From positions 68,002,231 through 68,066,230 of the forward strand of contig OY740768.1 in the NCBI GenBank assembly GCA_963513935.1: a stretch of 64,000 nucleotides of DNA, given 5' to 3'. Below are positions 59,446 through 64,000 of the stretch, piece by piece (position 1 is the first letter of the stretch; each line of letters begins with the position of its first letter). This DNA comes from Aphrophora alni (lineage: Eukaryota > Arthropoda > Insecta > Hemiptera > Aphrophoridae). Under the pieces are notes generated by a model. The model had not been told where the DNA came from, searched no databases, and was given only the letters and a program-made list of their open reading frames with translations. A program made the translations under genes and the position numbers.

Positions 59446-61780
59446 TCATAAAAATGATGAGATCCATATACAAAGCATAAGTTACGTTCTTCATAAAAAC
59501 AATGTAATGAGATCCATATACAAAGCATAAGTTACGTTCTTCATAAAAACAATGCAATGAGATCCATATACAAAGTATAAGTTACATTCTTCATAAAAAC
59601 ATTGTAATGAGATCCATATACAAAATATAAGTTAAGTTCTTCATAAAAACATTGTAATGAGATCCATATACAAAGTATAAGTTAAGTTCTTCATAAAAAC
59701 ATTGTAATGAGATCCATATACAAAGCATAAGTTAAGTTCTTCATAAAAACAATGTAATGAGATCTATATACAAAGCATAAGTTACGTTCTTCATAAAAAA
59801 CATTGTAATGAGATCCATATACAAAGTATAAGTTAAGTTCTTCATAAAAACATTGTAATGAGATCCATATACAAAGTATAAGTTAAGTTCTTCATAAAAA
59901 CATTGTAATGAGATCCATATACAAAGCATAAGTTAAGTTCTTCATAAAAACAATGTAATGAGATCTATATACAAAGCATAAGTTACGTTCTTCATAAAAA
60001 CAATGCAATGAGATCCATATACAAAGTATAAGTTACATTCTTCATAAAAACATTGTAATGAGATCCATATAAAAAGTATAAGTTAAGTTCTTCATAAAAA
60101 CATTGTAATGAGATCCATATACAAAGCATAAGTTAAGTTCTTCATAAAACAATGTAATGAGATCTATATACAAAGCATAAGTTACGTTCTTCATAAAAAC
60201 AATGCAATGAGATCCATATACAAAGTATAAGTTACATTCTTCATAAAAACATTGTAATGAGATCCATATACAAAGCATAAGTTACGTTCTTCATAAAAAC
60301 AATGCAATGAGATCCATATACAAAGTATAAGTTACATTCTTCATAAAAACATTGTAATGAGATCCATATACAAAGTATAAGTTAAGTTCTTCATAAAAAC
60401 ATTGTAATGAGATCCATATACAAAGCATAAGTTAAGTTCTTCATAAAAATATTGTAATGAGATCCATATACAAAGCATAAGTTACGTTCTTCATAAAAAC
60501 ATTGTAATGAGATCCATATACAAAGCATAAGTTACGTTCTTCATAAAAACAATGTAATGAGATCTATATACAAAGCATAAGTTACGTTCTTCATAAAAAC
60601 AATGTAATGAGATCCATATACAAAGCATAAGTTACGTTCTTCATAAAAACAATGTAATGAGATCCAAATACAAAATATAAGATACGTTCTTCATAAAAAC
60701 AATGTAATGAGATCTATATACAAAGCATAAGTTACGTTCTTCATAAAAACAATGTAATGAGATCTATATACAAAGCATAAGTTACGTTCTTCATAAAAAC
60801 AATGTAATGAAATCCATATACAAAGCATAAGTTACGTTCTTCATAAAAACAATGCAATGAGATCCATATACAAAGTATAAGTTACATTCTTCATAAAAAC
60901 ATTGTAATGAGATCCATATAAAAAGTATAAGTTAAGTTCTTCATAAAAACATTGTAATGAGATCCATATACAAAGCATAAGTTAAGTTCTTCATAAAACA
61001 ATGTAATGAGATCCATATACAAAGTATAAGTTACATTCTTCATAAAAACATTGTAATGAGATCCATATACAAAGTATAAGTTACATTCTTCATAAAAACA
61101 TTTTAATGAGATCCATATACAAAGCATAAGTTACGTTCTTCATAAAAACAATGCAATGAGATCCATATACAAAGTATAAGTTACATTCTTCATAAAAACA
61201 TTGTAATGAGATCCATATACAAAGTATAAGTTAAGTTCTTCATAAAAACATTGTAATGAGATCCATATACAAAGCATAAGTTAAGTTCTTCATAAAAATA
61301 TTGTAATGAGATCCATATACAAAGCATAAGTTACGTTCTTCATAAAAACATTGTAATGAGATCCTTATACAAAGCATAAGTTACGTTCTTCATAAAAACA
61401 ATGTAATGAGATCTATATACAAAGCATAAGTTACGTTCTTCATAAAAACAATGTAATGAGATCCATATACAAAGCATAAGTTACGTTCTTCATAAAAACA
61501 ATGTAATGAGATCCAAATACAAAATATAAGATACGTTCTTCATAAAAACAATGTAATGAGATCTATATACAAAGCATAAGTTACGTTCTTCATAAAAACA
61601 ATGTAATGAGATCTATATACAAAGCATAAGTTACGTTCTTCATAAAAACAATGTAATGAAATCCATATACAAAGCATAAGTTACGTTCTTCATAAAAACA
61701 ATGTAATGAGATCCAAATACAAAATATAAGATACGTTCTTCATAAAAACAACATAATGAGGTCCATATACAAAGCATAAG
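59446..61780. repeat. 50 bp satellite array, about 46 units
   Basis: Units contain CATAAGTTACGTTCTTCATA, AAAACAATGTAATGAG and ATCCATATACAAAG (50 bp). Variants at fixed sites include TTACG/TTAAG/TTACA, AATG/ATTG and ATCC/ATCT. Minus-strand open frames over the array rotate through three phases because 50 is not a multiple of 3. They are not proteins. A run of about 17 units is duplicated with a period of 849 bp. Confidence 0.97.
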
Positions 61781-62205
61781 CAATGACTACATAAATACTA
61801 TAAGACACGACATAGGATAGGGAAATAGTCTACGCTTTACGGGTGCTGTTCGTCACAAGTTTGACACACAGCTATCAGAAAGCGCTCTCAGCAGGTGCTT
61901 GACTGTACGCATCCCACTTGGTTGAGACTGTACAACTGTTGACACAGCATAGTCAGTGTTGTCAGTTCGTGCGCTGAGATAAGCGATTCTCGACCTTCCC
62001 TCGCATCTCTGGTTCCATATGTGGCATCAGTGCGCAACTGAAACATTGTTTGACCGTAGAGCCACCTAGCGCCAGTCACATCAACTTCAGATTCTCTAGC
62101 AAAGAGCGACAGCTCCACACCCTAGCGGGTATTGGTCAACTCAAGAATAAGCGTAGAATATTTAACATGGCCATGTCGTGTCTTATAATATTTATGTAGT
62201 CATTG
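61781..62205. mobile_element. 425 bp non-autonomous DNA transposon inside the satellite
   Basis: Terminal inverted repeats of 33 bp (61781-61813 and 62173-62205) match at 32 of 33 positions and begin CAATGACTACATAAATA. The flanking satellite sequence GCATAAG is duplicated (61774-61780 and 62206-62212), a 7 bp target-site duplication. The interior is clearly richer in G+C than the array and has one minus frame of 76 codons with no recognisable transposase. CAATG/CATTG tips are reminiscent of hAT elements, which make 8 bp duplications. With 7 bp seen, hAT or P-like are both possible. The 33 bp arms and clean junctions indicate a fairly recent insertion. Confidence 0.92.
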
Positions 62206-62390
62206 GCATAAGTTACGTTCTTCATAAAAACAATGTAATGAGATCTATATACAAAGCATAAGTTACGTTCTTCATAAAAACAATGTAATGAGATCCATAT
62301 ACAAAGTATAAGATACGTTCTTCATAAAAACAATGTAATGAGATCTATATACAAAGCATAAGTTACGTTCTTCATAAAAACAACATATCT
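62206..62390. repeat. 50 bp satellite, continuation after the insertion
   Basis: About 3.5 further units of the same 50 bp repeat resume exactly at the duplicated GCATAAG. This shows the array was continuous before the 425 bp element arrived. Confidence 0.95.
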
Positions 62391-62499
62391 GTAAGTATAA
62401 GACACGTATTTTATTCGAACAAAGTATTAAGATAACACAAATTATTAATTTTTTTTTTCACACACAAAAAATAATCGTTCATTAATTTATCTAAAATCC

Positions 62500-62722
62500 C
62501 AGTGCAACTACAAGTGGGCCTGGGCCTGCTACACGGTGACGTGTGGTCAGTATATCGAGTTCTCGTCGCTATAATTCTAGTTTTCGTGATCAGAATCTTA
62601 GCTCCTCACTTTTGTTTATGATTCTGAGTCAACAACAAAACAGTTTTAACCCCCCACTAGGATCGTATTCGGAATTTCTTACACTAATCGAAAGCTCTAG
62701 CCACTATACCAACTGGAGGCTT
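62500..62722 (-). mobile_element. tRNA-derived SINE or tRNA pseudogene with tail
   Basis: On minus, 62722-62652 reads GCCTCCA (acceptor-like), TTGGTATAGTGGCTAGAGC (A-box TGGTATAGTGG is a full match to the tRNA D-arm pattern), an anticodon-arm-like TTTC...GAAA, and ATACGATCCTAG (weak B-box), ending TGGGGGG. That 3' strand pairs with GCCTCCA at six of seven positions, one of them G-T. About 150 bp of non-tRNA sequence follows, with AGAATCAT/GATTCTGA partly complementary. This layout fits a SINE with a tRNA head. The B-box is too diverged for a working tRNA. Confidence 0.45.
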
Positions 62723-62729
62723 TAAGCCT

Positions 62730-63390
62730 ATTTATAATATAAGCTATTTGTACTAACAACAATAAGATCAATTCTTTATACAGTTAGATTCTTTATATTA
62801 ACATTAAAATGTGGTAAATATCCCAAGTATAAGATAAGTTCTTCATACAATCAACGGAATGTTGTCTATATCTTATGTATTTTTTTTATACAGGCAATTC
62901 AGTGCTCGATACAAAAAAACTAATTCCTCATCCTTCATAGATTCTGTTTAAGAAGATTAGTCAAGAGTCTTTTCTGTGTTAACATTTACGTAAATATATG
63001 TTTCAGGATCAGAGTCTAATATTTATAGTCTGTCTTGAGACTGTCAAGCACCGACAAATATCACCGCCCGGTCAACTCGTCTGTCTTTTCATTTAGAGTA
63101 ACTTCACAAGGTATCAGCGTCCAAGCTAACTTGAATTCTTCAATCTATACTAATTTCATAACTGAACTAACCTAACTTAATTAGCACATTTTTACACTCA
63201 CCTATTAATCTTGTGTCACTTCACCCCCCCCCCCTCTTAATATTATGACCGTCTTATTATTTTTTATTAGTGAAAAGCAGCATATCTGACTGATCAGCTT
63301 ACACATCACAAGCCATGATGCATGAGTTTAGGCATTTACCTAGTAAAAAAAAAGAAGTAATAATACAAAATAATAATAATAATAATAAAC
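62730..63390. other. AT-rich DNA with short C run and AAT microsatellite
   Basis: A C9-10 run lies near 63225 and an (AAT)n run near 63370-63388. No gene or element recognised. Confidence 0.45.
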
Positions 63391-63461
63391 TTTTTTTGTC
63401 ATAACCATAATTTGAGTACTTCTTTGCATACAGTGTCATTGTAGCTGAACCTGCTACTTAC

Positions 63462-63602
63462 CTTGTAGTATGCCATTATTACTTTTGCTTCTTGACACCT
63501 GTGGAGCATAATTTGGTGTATGATTTGTAGTAGGTTTAACATCAGTTGAGATAAAATATTAACTCTTTCAAGAGGGTTCTCGTAGTCGTTCTCACTCTTC
63601 AA
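63462..63602 (-). CDS. Possible host exon fragment with consensus splice donor
   Basis: The minus strand is open for 47 codons from about 63602 and runs into AAG|GTAAGT (donor at 63456-63464), a perfect fit to the splice-donor consensus. The encoded piece contains NDYENPLERVNILSQL and ends near VIMAYYK. No start codon or acceptor is identified at the upstream side and no domain is recognised. A donor-like 9-mer can occur by chance, so this is only a candidate internal or 5' exon. Confidence 0.18.
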
Positions 63603-63609
63603 AATATAC

Positions 63610-64000
63610 CCCTGTTAAGCCGAAAAATCCAGTTGAAAGTTGTGTAAAAGCCAAGCGCTAATCTGGGCGCGCGAAGAGACAGGAAGTGACGATTTATAGT
63701 AGTGGAGCTATAATAAACAAACTAATGGAAAATATGAAAGATAGAAAGTTTTTTAAGAAGAGCTTCATAATGTAATTTATTTCTCAAATCTCACTCATCA
63801 CTATTATCTGATGCAGTCTCTATAGATCTCCGTAGAATTAAATGTAGGACGCTGATTACCAGCAAACCTATTTCTCATCAGCTGACCAATATACCAGGAA
63901 CGGTCTATTCGAATACCTTATTAATGAATGAGAGAAGGCTAACCCATTAATAGTTTAATATTAACTACAAGAGTATTTATCTGATTTAGGAAGAGTCTCT
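63610..64000. other. Window edge, no feature recognised
   Basis: Mixed-composition DNA with a GC-richer patch near 63650-63690 (GGGCGCGCGAAGAGA). No gene or repeat recognised. Confidence 0.4.

Noticed and set aside
59327..61127. Several minus-strand ORFs of 62-78 codons with MKNVTYALYMDLI-type repeats
   Set aside because: By-products of the 50 bp satellite rotating through frames.
61888..62118. 76-codon minus frame inside the 425 bp element as a transposase or accessory protein
   Set aside because: Too short and without any transposase motif; an open frame of this size is expected in a GC-richer insert.

Overview
The window is strongly AT-rich eukaryotic DNA, most likely from an arthropod and probably a hemipteran-type insect. 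The clues are jockey-clade and mariner-type transposon relics, tRNA-derived SINE-like segments, many microsatellites, and no bacterial gene organisation. The taxon is an inference. No complete, recognisable protein-coding gene is present. The window reads as intergenic or deep intronic sequence packed with repeats. Only two places look even weakly like host exons: a two-exon model at 1090-1517 with a downstream AATAAA, and a minus-strand stretch at about 63462-63602 ending in a consensus splice donor.

Layout. 1-8.5 kb: the candidate small gene, a long inverted repeat (1851-2150), GC-richer islands and AT-rich filler. 8.5-14.7 kb: a 58-59 bp tandem array, a decayed mariner/Tc1-like transposase (9660-10720, minus), dispersed-repeat fragments, a tRNA-like SINE head and a long fold-back element. 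14.7-23.2 kb: mostly featureless AT-rich DNA. 23.27-23.84 kb: a CpG-rich 28/31 bp minisatellite open in all three forward frames. 30.38-32.12 kb: a satellite of 64-66 bp units with internal higher-order structure. 34.5-37.1 kb: three inverted-repeat elements in a row. 38.28-39.40 kb: two decayed non-LTR retrotransposon fragments lying end to end. 43.2-44.1 kb: a fold-back element carrying a well-preserved hammerhead-ribozyme-like motif, next to a broken mariner transposase. 58.9-62.4 kb: a 50 bp satellite with an 849 bp higher-order duplication, interrupted by a 425 bp element with near-perfect 33 bp terminal inverted repeats.

The most interesting signal is a set of four fold-back elements (14501-14689, 35714-36066, 43183-43524, 47705-47896). 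Each is two inverted copies of a unit that resembles a minimal type-I hammerhead ribozyme: a CTGANGA-like box, a stem-loop, GAAAC, and a tiny palindromic stem III ending at a cleavage-type UH position. In all four the motifs point outward. In the 43 kb element one arm keeps the whole core and a perfect 6 bp stem I, and the element is flanked by a 13 bp direct repeat. Hammerheads of this minimal type are known from Penelope-like retroelements and retrozymes, so these are plausibly inverted-dimer relics of such elements. All calls come from reading the sequence; none was checked by database search or structure calculation.
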